DNA of 31,245 nt. Origin: RGIG4034 sp045628945 (GTDB lineage Bacteria > Bacillota > Clostridia > Lachnospirales > Lachnospiraceae). The number at the start of each line of letters is the position of its first letter. Within the stretch, counting starts at the first letter, position 1. The stretch is taken from assembly GCA_045628945.1 (NCBI GenBank), contig JAZQQG010000032.1:1-31245 (forward strand). Direction: 5' to 3'. Below are positions 7,501-16,445 of this stretch, piece by piece. The notes beneath the pieces were generated by a model. The model was not told the origin of the DNA and made no database searches. It saw nothing but the letters and a program-made list of their open reading frames with translations. The position numbers and the translations under genes are program-made.

Positions 7501-8631
7501 ATGTATAAGATATTAGCAACCGAAGGAAATGCCAAACGCGCATCCTTCGAAACGGTACACGGGACCATACAGACGCCGGTTTTTATGAATGTCGGAACAG
7601 CCGGAGCCATAAAGGGTGGTGTCTCCGCGATTGATTTAAAGGACTTAAAGACGCAGGTGGAGTTATCCAATACCTACCATCTGCATGTACGTCCCGGGGA
7701 TAAGGTCATCAAGCAGTTGGGCGGTCTTCATAAGTTTATGGTATGGGATAAGCCGATTCTGACGGATTCGGGCGGATTTCAAGTGTTCTCGTTAGCAGGA
7801 CTTCGTAAGATTAAAGAAGAAGGCGTTACGTTCCATTCTCATGTGGATGGCCGAATTATCTTTATGGGACCCGAGGAAAGTATGCAGATTCAGTCAAATC
7901 TTGGCTCAACGATTGCCATGGCTTTTGACGAATGTCCTTCCAGCAAGGTGGAACGCGAGTATGTGAAGCTCTCCGTTGAACGAACCACCCGGTGGTTAAA
8001 GCGTTGCAAAGCGGAGATGGCGCGTTTAAATTCCCTGGAGGATACGGTGAATCCGAAGCAGCTTCTTTTCGGAATCAATCAGGGTGCGGTTTATGACGAT
8101 ATTCGTATCGAACATGCCAAGGTGATCTCAGAACTGGATTTGGATGGTTACGCCATCGGTGGATTGGCCGTGGGAGAGTCTCATGAGGAGATGTATCGTA
8201 TTTTGGAGAGTACCGTTCCTTATCTTCCAAAAGAGAAACCGACCTACCTGATGGGTGTCGGAACACCGACGAACATTCTTGAAGGCGTGGAACGCGGCGT
8301 TGATTTCTTTGACTGCGTATATCCTGCAAGAAACGGTCGTCATGGTCATCTCTATACGAATCATGGTCGCGTGAATATTAATAATGAGCGCTATAAGCTG
8401 GATGATACCCCCATTGAGGAGGGGTGCCAGTGTCCGACCTGTCGTCATTTCTCGAAAGCGTACATTCGTCATCTTTTGAAGGCGGATGAGGTCCTGGGAC
8501 TTCGCCTTTGCGTTATGCATAATCTGTATTTTTATAATACGATGATGGAAGAGATTCGTGATGCCATTGAGAAGCACGAATTTGCGGAATATAAGAGAAA
8601 GAAAATCGCGGGATTTGAAGAAAATGCTTGA
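7501..8631 (+). CDS. tgt: tRNA-guanine transglycosylase (queuine tRNA-ribosyltransferase)
   Basis: This 376-residue enzyme exchanges guanine 34 of GUN-anticodon tRNAs for the queuosine precursor preQ1. TDSGGFQVFSL contains the general base Asp89. GVDFFDCVYPARNGRHG contains the nucleophile Asp271. The zinc site is C309-x-C311-x2-C314 with His340 (CQCPTCRHF...CVMHN). The length is normal. The ATG at 7501 follows GGAAC/GGTGAT with only a modest ribosome binding site. Bacterial tgt is commonly followed by yajC, as here. The yajC promoter overlaps the tgt stop codon, so tgt is the last gene of the upstream run with optional read-through. Confidence 0.96.
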   Translation: MYKILATEGNAKRASFETVHGTIQTPVFMNVGTAGAIKGGVSAIDLKDLKTQVELSNTYHLHVRPGDKVIKQLGGLHKFMVWDKPILTDSGGFQVFSLAGLRKIKEEGVTFHSHVDGRIIFMGPEESMQIQSNLGSTIAMAFDECPSSKVEREYVKLSVERTTRWLKRCKAEMARLNSLEDTVNPKQLLFGINQGAVYDDIRIEHAKVISELDLDGYAIGGLAVGESHEEMYRILESTVPYLPKEKPTYLMGVGTPTNILEGVERGVDFFDCVYPARNGRHGHLYTNHGRVNINNERYKLDDTPIEEGCQCPTCRHFSKAYIRHLLKADEVLGLRLCVMHNLYFYNTMMEEIRDAIEKHEFAEYKRKKIAGFEENA

Positions 8632-8656
8632 TAGTTCGCACGGTTGCGTGTATGAT
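8628..8656 (+). promoter_or_regulatory. Sigma-A-type promoter for yajC
   Basis: TTGATA (8628-8633) and TATGAT (8651-8656) have a 17-base spacer. The -35 box overlaps the tgt stop codon (TGA at 8629-8631). Transcription would start near 8663, leaving about 44 bases of leader before yajC. Confidence 0.7.
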
Positions 8657-8706
8657 TATCAAGAGCCTTTGTGCTTTGCATTATTGAAATTTTTGGAGGT
8701 TTACTT

Positions 8707-9027
8707 ATGAATATTTTGTCCAGTATTTTATTATCGACGGCCGGCGGTGGCTGGTGGGTATGGGTTGTATATCTTGTATTCATCGTTGCATTTTTCTATT
8801 TCATTCTGATTCGTCCTCAGAAGAAGGAACAGAAGAAGATGGCTGCAATGCTTAGCACTGTTGAGATCGGTGATAATGTATTGACTACCAGCGGCTTCTA
8901 TGGATGTATTATCGATGTTACGGATGACACCGTAATTGTTGAGTTCGGTAACAATAAGAACTGCCGTATCCCGATGCAGAAAACTGCAATTACCCAGGTT
9001 GAGAAGCCTGAGACTTCTGAAAACTAA
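8707..9027 (+). CDS. yajC: Preprotein translocase subunit YajC
   Basis: This 106-residue single-pass membrane protein is an accessory of the SecYEG/SecDF translocase. The hydrophobic segment GGWWVWVVYLVFIVAFFYFIL (about 14-34) is followed by the family signature IRPQKKEQKK and a cytosolic domain (about 45-97) with VEIGDNVLTTSGFYGCIIDV. GGAGG at 8695-8699 sits 7 bases before the ATG at 8707; an in-frame TTG at 8671 would put the promoter leader into the coding region and is rejected. It has its own promoter and is followed by a strong terminator, so it can be a single-gene transcript. The secDF gene often found after yajC is not here. Confidence 0.93.
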   Translation: MNILSSILLSTAGGGWWVWVVYLVFIVAFFYFILIRPQKKEQKKMAAMLSTVEIGDNVLTTSGFYGCIIDVTDDTVIVEFGNNKNCRIPMQKTAITQVEKPETSEN

Positions 9028-9039
9028 TTTCTGAAATGG

Positions 9040-9070
9040 ATAAGGCGTAGAATCTACGCCTTATTTTTTA
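9040..9070 (+). terminator. Rho-independent terminator after yajC
   Basis: An 11-pair stem ATAAGGCGTAG / CTACGCCTTAT (9040-9050 with 9054-9064) has a 3-base AAT loop and is followed by a T-rich run. It lies 13 bases after the yajC stop and immediately before the ilvD ribosome binding site. Confidence 0.88.
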
Positions 9071-9085
9071 TTTAAGGAGGCTGTT

Positions 9086-10753
9086 ATGAATAGTGAAGCT
9101 GTTAAGAAGGGTGCCGCATCTGCACCTCATCGTTCCCTTTGGAACGCACTTGGATATACGGAAGAGGAGATGAATCGCCCTTTAATCGGTGTGGTAAGCT
9201 CCTATAATGAGATTGTTCCCGGTCATATGAACCTGGATAAGATTACCCAGGCGGTGAAGACCGGAGTGTCTATGGCAGGCGGAACGCCGATTATGTTCCC
9301 TGCAATTGCGGTGTGTGACGGTATTGCAATGGGACATCAGGGAATGAAGTACTCTCTGGTTACCCGTGATCTGATTGCCGACTCTACGGAGTGTATGGCT
9401 CTTGCGCATGGACTTGACGGTCTTGTTTGTATTCCGAACTGTGATAAGAATGTTCCCGGCCTTTTGATGGCTGCCGCAAGATTAAATATTCCGACGGTTT
9501 TCGTTTCCGGTGGTCCGATGCTTGCCGGTCGCGTGAAGGGCTGCAAGACCTCTCTTTCTAAGATGTTTGAGGCTGTTGGTGCCCATGCAGCCGGACAGAT
9601 CAGTGACGAGGAGTTAAAGGAGTACGAGGAAAAGGTTTGTCCTACCTGTGGTTCCTGTTCCGGTATGTATACCGCAAACTCCATGAACTGCTTAACCGAG
9701 GCAATCGGTATGGGTCTTCGCGGAAACGGTACCATTCCTGCGGTTTATTCCGAGCGTATCCGTCTTGCTAAGCATGCCGGTATGAAGGTAATGGAACTGA
9801 TTGAGAAGAACATTCGTCCTCGTGATATTCTGACCAAAGAAGCATTTGAGAATGCATTAACGGTTGATATGGCACTGGGCTGTTCTACCAATACGATGTT
9901 ACATCTTCCCGCTATTGCACATGAGGCCGGTGTGGAGATTAATCTGGATATTGCCAATGAGATTTCGGCTCGTACTCCGAACCTTTGCCACCTTGCACCC
10001 GCAGGTCCGACCTATATGGAGGATCTGAATGAAGCAGGCGGTGTCTATGCGGTTATGAATGAGCTGGCTAAGAAGAATCTTCTTCATTTAGACCTGATTA
10101 CCGCAACGGGTAAGACGGTTGGGGAGAATATTGCCAATGTCTATAATACGAATCCTGAAGTCATTCGCCCGGTGGAGAATCCTTACTCCGAGGTTGGCGG
10201 AATTGCTGTTCTTCGCGGTAACGTTGCTCCGGACAGTTGTGTTGTGAAGCGTTCTGCAGTCGTTCCTGAAATGTTGGTTCATGAAGGTCCTGCCAGAGTC
10301 TTCGATTGTGAAGAGGATGCGATTGATGCAATTAAGGGTGGAAAGATTGTTGCCGGTGATGTTGTGGTAATCCGCTACGAAGGCCCGAAGGGTGGCCCCG
10401 GTATGAGAGAAATGCTGAATCCGACTTCCGCCATTGCCGGAATGGGACTTGGTTCTACCGTTGCATTGATTACGGATGGTCGTTTCTCGGGAGCAAGCCG
10501 TGGTGCGTCCATCGGACATGTAAGCCCTGAGGCTGCTGTCGGCGGACCGATTGCATTGATTGAAGAAGGAGATATCATTTCGATTGATATTCCTGCCAAT
10601 ACGATTAATGTGAAGGTAAGTGAGGATGAGTTACAGGTTCGTAGATCCAGATGGCAGCCCAGAGAGCCGAAGATCACGACCGGATATCTGTCCCGTTATC
10701 GTGAACTGGTAACCAGCGGTAATCGCGGTGCCGTTTTAGAGATTAAGAAGTAG
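9086..10753 (+). CDS. ilvD: Dihydroxy-acid dehydratase
   Basis: This 555-residue enzyme dehydrates dihydroxy acids to 2-oxo acids, the third common step of valine and isoleucine synthesis. Cluster ligands are visible as Cys119 (IPNCDKNVPG) and Cys191 (CPTCGSCSGMYTAN). At the position of the third cluster cysteine of [2Fe-2S]-type enzymes there is Gly46 (IVPGHMNL), as in E. coli IlvD; this points to the oxygen-labile [4Fe-4S] type and fits an anaerobe. TDGRFSGASRG (about 466-476) is the conserved C-terminal active-site loop. AAGGAGG lies 8 bases before the ATG. A strong terminator ends 16 bases upstream and I see no promoter in between, so either a promoter inside the 3' part of yajC or read-through must drive it. 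Confidence 0.97.
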   Translation: MNSEAVKKGAASAPHRSLWNALGYTEEEMNRPLIGVVSSYNEIVPGHMNLDKITQAVKTGVSMAGGTPIMFPAIAVCDGIAMGHQGMKYSLVTRDLIADSTECMALAHGLDGLVCIPNCDKNVPGLLMAAARLNIPTVFVSGGPMLAGRVKGCKTSLSKMFEAVGAHAAGQISDEELKEYEEKVCPTCGSCSGMYTANSMNCLTEAIGMGLRGNGTIPAVYSERIRLAKHAGMKVMELIEKNIRPRDILTKEAFENALTVDMALGCSTNTMLHLPAIAHEAGVEINLDIANEISARTPNLCHLAPAGPTYMEDLNEAGGVYAVMNELAKKNLLHLDLITATGKTVGENIANVYNTNPEVIRPVENPYSEVGGIAVLRGNVAPDSCVVKRSAVVPEMLVHEGPARVFDCEEDAIDAIKGGKIVAGDVVVIRYEGPKGGPGMREMLNPTSAIAGMGLGSTVALITDGRFSGASRGASIGHVSPEAAVGGPIALIEEGDIISIDIPANTINVKVSEDELQVRRSRWQPREPKITTGYLSRYRELVTSGNRGAVLEIKK

Positions 10754-10782
10754 ATGGAAACATCTGTGAAAGGATAAAGAGT

Positions 10783-12465
10783 ATGTTATTAAACGGATCG
10801 GAAATCGTAATTGAATGTCTGAAGGAGCAGGGTGTGGATACCGTATTCGGTTATCCCGGCGGAACGATTTTAAATGTCTATGATGCACTCTATAAGCATC
10901 AGGATGAGATTCATCATATTTTGACCAGCCATGAGCAGGGTGCCGCACATGCTGCGGACGGTTATGCCCGTGCAACCGGTAAAGTAGGTGTCTGTATGGC
11001 AACCAGCGGCCCCGGTGCTACGAATCTTGTTACCGGTATTGCAACCGCATATATGGATTCGGTTCCGGTTGTCGCGATTACAGCGAACGTTGTATTGCCT
11101 GCCCTTGGTAAGGACTCCTTCCAGGAGATTGATATCGCCGGAGTAACGATGCCGATTACGAAGCATGGCTTTATTGTTAAGGATGTTAAGGATCTGGCTC
11201 CCACCATTCGTAAGGCTTTCCGTATTGCAAAGTCCGGACGTCCCGGACCTGTTCTTGTGGATATTACCAAGGACGTGACTGCCAATACCTGTGAGTATGA
11301 GCCGATGGTTCCGGAACCGATTGCTCCTGTGAATCAGTATACCAAAGAGGACATCGAGACGGCACTTCATCTGATTCGTGAAGCGAAGAAGCCTTATATC
11401 TATGTGGGTGGCGGTTGCATCATCAGTGGTGCTTCCAAGGAATTGCTGCAGTTCGCTGAATTGGTGGATGCTCCGGTTTGTGATACCTTAATGGCCAAGG
11501 GTGCCTTCCCGGCGACGGATTCCCGTTATACCGGAATGATCGGTATGCATGGAACGAAGACCAGCAACTATGGTGTCAGCCAGTGTGATCTTTTGATTGC
11601 GTTGGGGGCTCGTTTCTCGGATCGTGTTATTTCGAATGCTAAGATGTTTGCGACCAATGCCAAGGTCCTTCACATCGATATCGATCCGGCCGAGATTAAT
11701 AAGAATATTAAGACAACCGCTTCGGTAATCGGTGATTTGAAGTGCGTTTTGACCGACCTGAATGCGGCGCTTGAGAAGCAGGACAATGCGGAATGGATGC
11801 AGTCTGTTGCACAGATGAAGGAGAAATTCCCGTTAAAATATTCTCAGGATAAGTTAACCTGTCCTTATGTAATCGAGGAATTGAATCGTATTACCGAATC
11901 CAATGCAATTATTACGACCGATGTTGGCCAGCATCAGATGTGGGCAAGCCAGTTCTATCAGTACAAGGAGCCTCGAACCTTCCTTACCAGTGGTGGTTTG
12001 GGAACCATGGGCTACGGACTTGGTGCATGTATCGGTGCGAAGGTAGGTCGTCCGGATAAGACCGTTATCAATATCGGTGGTGACGGATGTTTCCGTATGA
12101 ATATGAATGAGCTTGCTACCGCAAGTCGTTATAATATTCCGATTATCCAGGTGGTAATCAATAATCATGTACTTGGTATGGTTCGTCAGTGGCAGACGTT
12201 GTTCTATGAGAAGCGTTATTCCCAGACGGTACTTACCGATAAAGTAGATTTCTGCAAGGTTGCAGAGGGCCTGGGTTGTATGGCAATTCGTGTATCTTCC
12301 CGTGAGGAAGTGGCACCTGCTATTGAAAAAGCTCTTCAGGCAAACGGACCGGTTGTTCTCGAGATGATTATCGAGGAAGACGATAAAGTATTCCCTATGG
12401 TTCCCGGCGGCGCCGCCATTGATAAGGTATTCGATGAAGACGATTTGGCCAAGAATAATGCGTAG
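10783..12465 (+). CDS. ilvB: Acetolactate synthase large (catalytic) subunit
   Basis: This 560-residue thiamine-diphosphate enzyme condenses pyruvate with pyruvate or 2-oxobutyrate, the first common step of branched-chain amino-acid synthesis. The conserved catalytic Glu51 is in SHEQGAAHAADGYARATG. The central domain (about 190-340) fits the FAD-binding fold. The ThDP/Mg motif begins GGDGCFRMNMNELATA (432 onward) and ends at the Asn pair in VVINNH. It follows ilvD by 29 bases with AAAGGAT upstream of the ATG. The regulatory small subunit (ilvN) and ilvC are not adjacent; feedback regulation would need an ilvN elsewhere. A catabolic AlsS is less likely because of the pairing with ilvD. Confidence 0.95.
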   Translation: MLLNGSEIVIECLKEQGVDTVFGYPGGTILNVYDALYKHQDEIHHILTSHEQGAAHAADGYARATGKVGVCMATSGPGATNLVTGIATAYMDSVPVVAITANVVLPALGKDSFQEIDIAGVTMPITKHGFIVKDVKDLAPTIRKAFRIAKSGRPGPVLVDITKDVTANTCEYEPMVPEPIAPVNQYTKEDIETALHLIREAKKPYIYVGGGCIISGASKELLQFAELVDAPVCDTLMAKGAFPATDSRYTGMIGMHGTKTSNYGVSQCDLLIALGARFSDRVISNAKMFATNAKVLHIDIDPAEINKNIKTTASVIGDLKCVLTDLNAALEKQDNAEWMQSVAQMKEKFPLKYSQDKLTCPYVIEELNRITESNAIITTDVGQHQMWASQFYQYKEPRTFLTSGGLGTMGYGLGACIGAKVGRPDKTVINIGGDGCFRMNMNELATASRYNIPIIQVVINNHVLGMVRQWQTLFYEKRYSQTVLTDKVDFCKVAEGLGCMAIRVSSREEVAPAIEKALQANGPVVLEMIIEEDDKVFPMVPGGAAIDKVFDEDDLAKNNA

Positions 12466-12486
12466 CAGGAGTTGTCTGTCCACTTT

Positions 12487-13923
12487 ATGAAAAAAAGTAC
12501 ACGGATTCGGACAATTGTATATTTACTATCTGTAATTCTGGCTGTATTCGGTATCATTCTTATCTGGAGAGGCCATGTGAAGCAATATTTCTCCAATCGA
12601 ATTCTAACCGGTGTCTGGGTCAACGGGGAGTATGCAACAGGACTGACCTGTGAAGAGCTGGAGTCGCAACTTTTGCAGAAAAAGGAGTATCGTTCCTATC
12701 AGATTACCGGTCTTGGAGATCGGGAAGTGATGTTAACATTAGGACCCGGGGAACTTCGAACCACTTATGGAGATCAGGTTCGCAATCTTCGAAAGGACTG
12801 TAAAGGCCGTAAACTTTTTGGTAAGGATGAACATATTACGCTGGTGCCTGCGGTGGAGTTTGATCGGAATGCAATTGCAAAACGCATTGCTTCGCTTGAT
12901 TTTTTCCTGAATTCCGAAAAGGCATTAGCGGGAGAAGTCTATATCTATTCCGAGGACGGACAATACCGATTGGCGGATGAAACCCATGGCTTGTTCGACT
13001 ATGAAGGTGCGAAGCTTTCGATTCTGGAAGGTATTCTTTCTGAGACAGAGGAAATTAATGTTTCCGATTACCGTTACGATGCGGAGTATACCGAGGAGAT
13101 GCTTCAGACGATTCAATTGTTTGACAGTCTGTCGTCCATCCAGAGCCGTAAGATTTTACTTCATTTCGGAGATGTTACGGAGGAATTAACCGGTCAGACT
13201 TTGCTTAGTCTGTATGAGCATGATTCAAAAGATCGCCTGATGCAGAATGAAGCCGGAATGTTAATTTTGGATTCGGCAGCGATTGAGGCTTATGCGGATG
13301 CTTTGTCCGCTCGTTTCGATACCTGGGGAAAAGCACGTACGGTTACGACCCATGACGGATTTGTGTTGGAGTACGAAGAGGGCGGTACCTACGGAAATCT
13401 TATGGATTTGGATTCCTTAAAGGAATTTCTGAAGGAAGCGATTGCTTCCGAGGAGCCTGTGCTGGAATATACGCCCACCTATATTAAGAAAGCGATGAAA
13501 CAAGGCGAAGAGGACCTTGGAAGTGAGTGGGTCGAGATCAATATGACTCGCCAGAAGTTATATGTTGTAAAAGACAATGAGGTCCTTTTTGAGACCGATA
13601 TCGTGACCGGGAATCTTCGTAAGGGTCGCGGTACTCCGGTTACCCTGTGTCGTGTTGAAGGGAAATATCGTAATCGGATCCTTCGGGGTGCTGATTATGA
13701 ATCCTTTGTTCAGTACTGGGTTCCCATCACGCATGAGAATAAGATCGGAATCCATGATGCGGATTGGCGTAAGAAGTTTGGCGGTAAAATCTATAAGACG
13801 AACGGTTCTCACGGATGCGTCAATATTCCCCCGCAGAACATGGTGGAGCTCTATGATTTGCTCTTTAAAGGAGAGCCGGTTTTCTTGTTTTTTGAGCCGG
13901 AAACTGTTTCAGATGAAGGTTGA
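12487..13923 (+). CDS. L,D-transpeptidase (YkuD) with N-terminal membrane anchor and VanW/PG-binding-like region
   Basis: This 478-residue protein is anchored by one N-terminal segment (TIVYLLSVILAVFGIILIW, about 9-27). The extracytoplasmic middle (about 40-330) resembles the PG-binding-4 type regions found in Gram-positive Ldt proteins. The YkuD domain (about 345-470) ends in the catalytic motif SHGCVNIP (Cys444), with HDADW upstream supplying the conserved His region. It would form 3-3 peptide cross-links or attach proteins to tetrapeptide stems. The start is uncertain: ATG 12487 lies 15 bases after AGGAG (12467-12471), whereas an in-frame TTG at 12472 directly abuts that site. I prefer the ATG. 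It follows ilvB by 21 bases, and a promoter for serC overlaps its stop codon. Confidence 0.9.
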   Translation: MKKSTRIRTIVYLLSVILAVFGIILIWRGHVKQYFSNRILTGVWVNGEYATGLTCEELESQLLQKKEYRSYQITGLGDREVMLTLGPGELRTTYGDQVRNLRKDCKGRKLFGKDEHITLVPAVEFDRNAIAKRIASLDFFLNSEKALAGEVYIYSEDGQYRLADETHGLFDYEGAKLSILEGILSETEEINVSDYRYDAEYTEEMLQTIQLFDSLSSIQSRKILLHFGDVTEELTGQTLLSLYEHDSKDRLMQNEAGMLILDSAAIEAYADALSARFDTWGKARTVTTHDGFVLEYEEGGTYGNLMDLDSLKEFLKEAIASEEPVLEYTPTYIKKAMKQGEEDLGSEWVEINMTRQKLYVVKDNEVLFETDIVTGNLRKGRGTPVTLCRVEGKYRNRILRGADYESFVQYWVPITHENKIGIHDADWRKKFGGKIYKTNGSHGCVNIPPQNMVELYDLLFKGEPVFLFFEPETVSDEG

Positions 13924-13948
13924 CAATCCTACAAGAGGACGATAAAAT
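13920..13948 (+). promoter_or_regulatory. Strong sigma-A-type promoter for serC-serA
   Basis: A perfect -35 TTGACA (13920-13925) and TAAAAT (13943-13948) have a 17-base spacer. The -35 box overlaps the stop codon of the L,D-transpeptidase gene. Transcription near 13955 gives a very AT-rich leader of about 65 bases before the serC GTG. Confidence 0.85.
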
Positions 13949-14021
13949 TATTTTTAATGTTAATTGAGTTATTTTTTTAACAAATATTCTTAATATACTT
14001 ATTACTTAGGAGGATAAAAAA

Positions 14022-15107
14022 GTGGCCAGAGTGTACAATTTTTCGGCAGGTCCTGCAACGATGCCTCTCCCTGTATTAGAGGAGATTCAGGCAGAATTAC
14101 TGGATTACAAGGGTAGTGGAATGAGCGTTATGGAGATGTCTCACCGATCTAAGGTTTTCCAGACCATCGTGGATGAAGCTGAGGCTGACTTAAGAGAGTT
14201 AATGAACATTCCTGATAATTACAAGGTTTTATTTGTTCAGGGTGGTGCAACTCTTCAGTTTGCTATGATTCCCATGAATCTGATGAAGAACGGAGTTGCT
14301 GATTACATTGTTACCGGTGCTTGGTCTAAAAAGGCTGCTTCCGAAGCAAAGAAGTTCGGTAAGGTAAATATCGTTGCGACCAGCGAAGATAAGAATTACA
14401 GCTATATTCCGGATTGCTCCGATCTTCCGATTGACGAGGATGCGGACTATGTATATATCTGCGAGAATGAGACCATTCACGGTACGACCTTCCAGACTTT
14501 ACCCAATACGAAGGGTAAGATCTTAGTATCCGACCAGTCCTCCATGTTTTTATCCAAGCCCTGCAATGTATCGGATTACGGTATGATTTACGGTGGTGTT
14601 CAGAAGAATGTCGGACCTGCAGGTCTTGCAATTGTCATTATTCGTGAGGATCTTCTTCGTGAGGATCTGGATCCTAAGACTCCCGTATACTGCAGCTATG
14701 CAACGCATGCTGCAAACGGTTCTATGTACAATACTCCGAACTGCTGGGCAATCTATGTATGCGGTAAGGTATTCAAGTACTTAAAGAGCCTGGGTGGTCT
14801 TGAGGCAATGAACGAGATCAACAAGAAGAAGGCAGCCATTCTCTATGATTTCCTGGATAATTCCAAGATGTTCAAGGGTACCGTTGAGAAGAGTGTTCGT
14901 TCTTTGATGAATGTTCCTTTTGTTACGGAGTCTAAGGAACTGGATGCGGAAGTGGTAGCAGCAACCAAGGCAGCCGGCTTTGATAACCTGAAGGGTCACA
15001 AGTCCGTAGGCGGTCTTCGTGCTTCCATCTACAATGCAATGCCCATCGAGGGTGTTGAAGCACTCGTTGAGTTCTTAAAGAAGTACGAGGCTGAGAATCT
15101 GAAATAA
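14022..15107 (+). CDS. serC: Phosphoserine aminotransferase
   Basis: This 361-residue PLP enzyme of the class V aminotransferase fold converts 3-phosphohydroxypyruvate and glutamate to phosphoserine. The N-terminus MARVYNFSAGPATMP is a family signature, and the PLP-binding lysine is Lys195 in GGVQKNVGPAG. The start is a GTG at 14022, preceded by AGGAGG (14008-14013) with an 8-base spacer. The length is typical. It is the first gene of the serCA unit and has its own strong promoter. The 52-base gap to serA contains an imperfect hairpin (15108-15130) without a T-run, possibly an mRNA-processing or stability element. Confidence 0.97.
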   Translation: MARVYNFSAGPATMPLPVLEEIQAELLDYKGSGMSVMEMSHRSKVFQTIVDEAEADLRELMNIPDNYKVLFVQGGATLQFAMIPMNLMKNGVADYIVTGAWSKKAASEAKKFGKVNIVATSEDKNYSYIPDCSDLPIDEDADYVYICENETIHGTTFQTLPNTKGKILVSDQSSMFLSKPCNVSDYGMIYGGVQKNVGPAGLAIVIIREDLLREDLDPKTPVYCSYATHAANGSMYNTPNCWAIYVCGKVFKYLKSLGGLEAMNEINKKKAAILYDFLDNSKMFKGTVEKSVRSLMNVPFVTESKELDAEVVAATKAAGFDNLKGHKSVGGLRASIYNAMPIEGVEALVEFLKKYEAENLK

Positions 15108-15159
15108 TCCGTTTGCTCTTTTGAGACGGAGTAATCTATCGATAAGTGAGGATACATAA

Positions 15160-16323
15160 ATGTATAAGTATAATTGTCTCAATCCGATTTCGGATATTGG
15201 ATTGAATGAGTTTAGCGCTAACTATGAGAAGACCGATGATGTGAATGCAGCAGAGGGTATTCTGGTTCGTTCTGCGGTAATGCATGAGATGGAGTTCTCC
15301 GATAATCTTCTTTGTGTTGCCAGAGCAGGTGCCGGTGTAAACAATATTCCTTTGGATGTTCTTGCAAAGAAGGGCGTTGTTGTATTCAATACCCCCGGTG
15401 CCAATGCAAATGGTGTAAAGGAGCTTGTTCTTGCAAGCTTAATCCTTGCTTCCCGTGATATTATGGGTTCCGTGAACTGGGTAAAAGAGAACGCAGGCAT
15501 GGAAGATATCGCGAAGGCTGCAGAGAAGGCAAAGAAGAATTTCGTAGGCCATGAAATCTACGGAAAGAAACTTGGTATTATCGGACTTGGTGCCATCGGT
15601 GTTAAGGTTGCCAATGCGGCTAAGCATCTTGGAATGGAAGTATACGGCTATGATCCTTATTTGTCTGTAGACGCTGCCTGGATGTTAAGCCGTGAGGTTA
15701 AGCATGTTATTAATGTAGATGAGATCTATGAGAAGTGCGATTATATCACGATTCATGTACCTCTTCTTGATTCCACGAAGGGAATGATTAATAAGGATGC
15801 CATCGCAAAGATGAAAGATGGTGTCATCATTGTGAACTGTGCTCGTGACCTTCTGTGCGAAGAAAAAGATATTCTTGCTGCACTGGATTGCGGTAAGATT
15901 GCAAAGTATGTTACCGATTTCCCCAATGCGACTACTGCAGGTCATGAGGGTTGTATGGTAATGACTCATATCGGTGCATCCACCGAAGAGGCAGAAGATA
16001 ACTGTGCGCAGATGGCAGTGAAGGAGATGATGGACTACCTTGAGAACGGTAACATCAAGAACTCTGTAAATTATCCTGCCTGTGATATGGGCGTTTGTCA
16101 GCAGAAGGGTCGTGTTGCAATCTTCCACGCAAATGTTGCCAACATGATTACGAAGTTTACCGCTACCTTTGGCGATCTTGGTATCAATGTTACCGATATG
16201 GTTAGCAAGTCCAAGGGAGAGAATGCTTACACCATGATCGATCTGGATACCTTTGCTACCGATGTTATGCTGGATAAGTTAAAGGCAATCGAAGGCGTAT
16301 ATCGTGTTCGTAAGGTAAAGTAA
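15160..16323 (+). CDS. serA: D-3-phosphoglycerate dehydrogenase
   Basis: This 387-residue enzyme oxidises 3-phosphoglycerate with NAD+, committing carbon to serine. The Rossmann motif is GIIGLGAIG (139-147). Of the usual Arg-Glu-His triad, Arg229 (NCARDLL) and His270 (THIGAST) are present. The position that normally holds the Glu (FPxEP) reads FPNAT, with Ala257. A C-terminal ACT-like domain (about 315-387: VANMITKFTATFGDLGINVTDMVSKSKG) suggests serine feedback control, as in short ACT-type SerA enzymes. GAGGA lies upstream of the ATG at 15160. A strong terminator follows. The third step, phosphoserine phosphatase, is not encoded by a recognisable serB in the window. Confidence 0.94.
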   Translation: MYKYNCLNPISDIGLNEFSANYEKTDDVNAAEGILVRSAVMHEMEFSDNLLCVARAGAGVNNIPLDVLAKKGVVVFNTPGANANGVKELVLASLILASRDIMGSVNWVKENAGMEDIAKAAEKAKKNFVGHEIYGKKLGIIGLGAIGVKVANAAKHLGMEVYGYDPYLSVDAAWMLSREVKHVINVDEIYEKCDYITIHVPLLDSTKGMINKDAIAKMKDGVIIVNCARDLLCEEKDILAALDCGKIAKYVTDFPNATTAGHEGCMVMTHIGASTEEAEDNCAQMAVKEMMDYLENGNIKNSVNYPACDMGVCQQKGRVAIFHANVANMITKFTATFGDLGINVTDMVSKSKGENAYTMIDLDTFATDVMLDKLKAIEGVYRVRKVK

Positions 16324-16358
16324 GACGTCGAAGTCTTGAATGTTTAAGAGAATAAATG

Positions 16359-16388
16359 AGCCCGACTCAGAGATGAGTCGGGCTTTTT
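16359..16388 (+). terminator. Rho-independent terminator after serA
   Basis: A 10-pair GC-rich stem, AGCCCGACTC (16359-16368) with GAGTCGGGCT (16375-16384), has a 6-base loop and is followed by TTTTT. On the opposite strand the stem is followed by CATTTATT, so it may also weakly stop the convergent gene. Confidence 0.92.
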
Positions 16389-16445
16389 GCATAAGAGATG
16401 GTGTGTTACCGTCATCATAGAAAAATTCGATGACAGGAAGAAAAA

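Noticed and set aside
15108..15130. Hairpin between serC and serA as a terminator
   Set aside because: The stem is interrupted by a 3-base bulge and has no T-run after it, and serA has no separate promoter. At most it is a processing or stability element.
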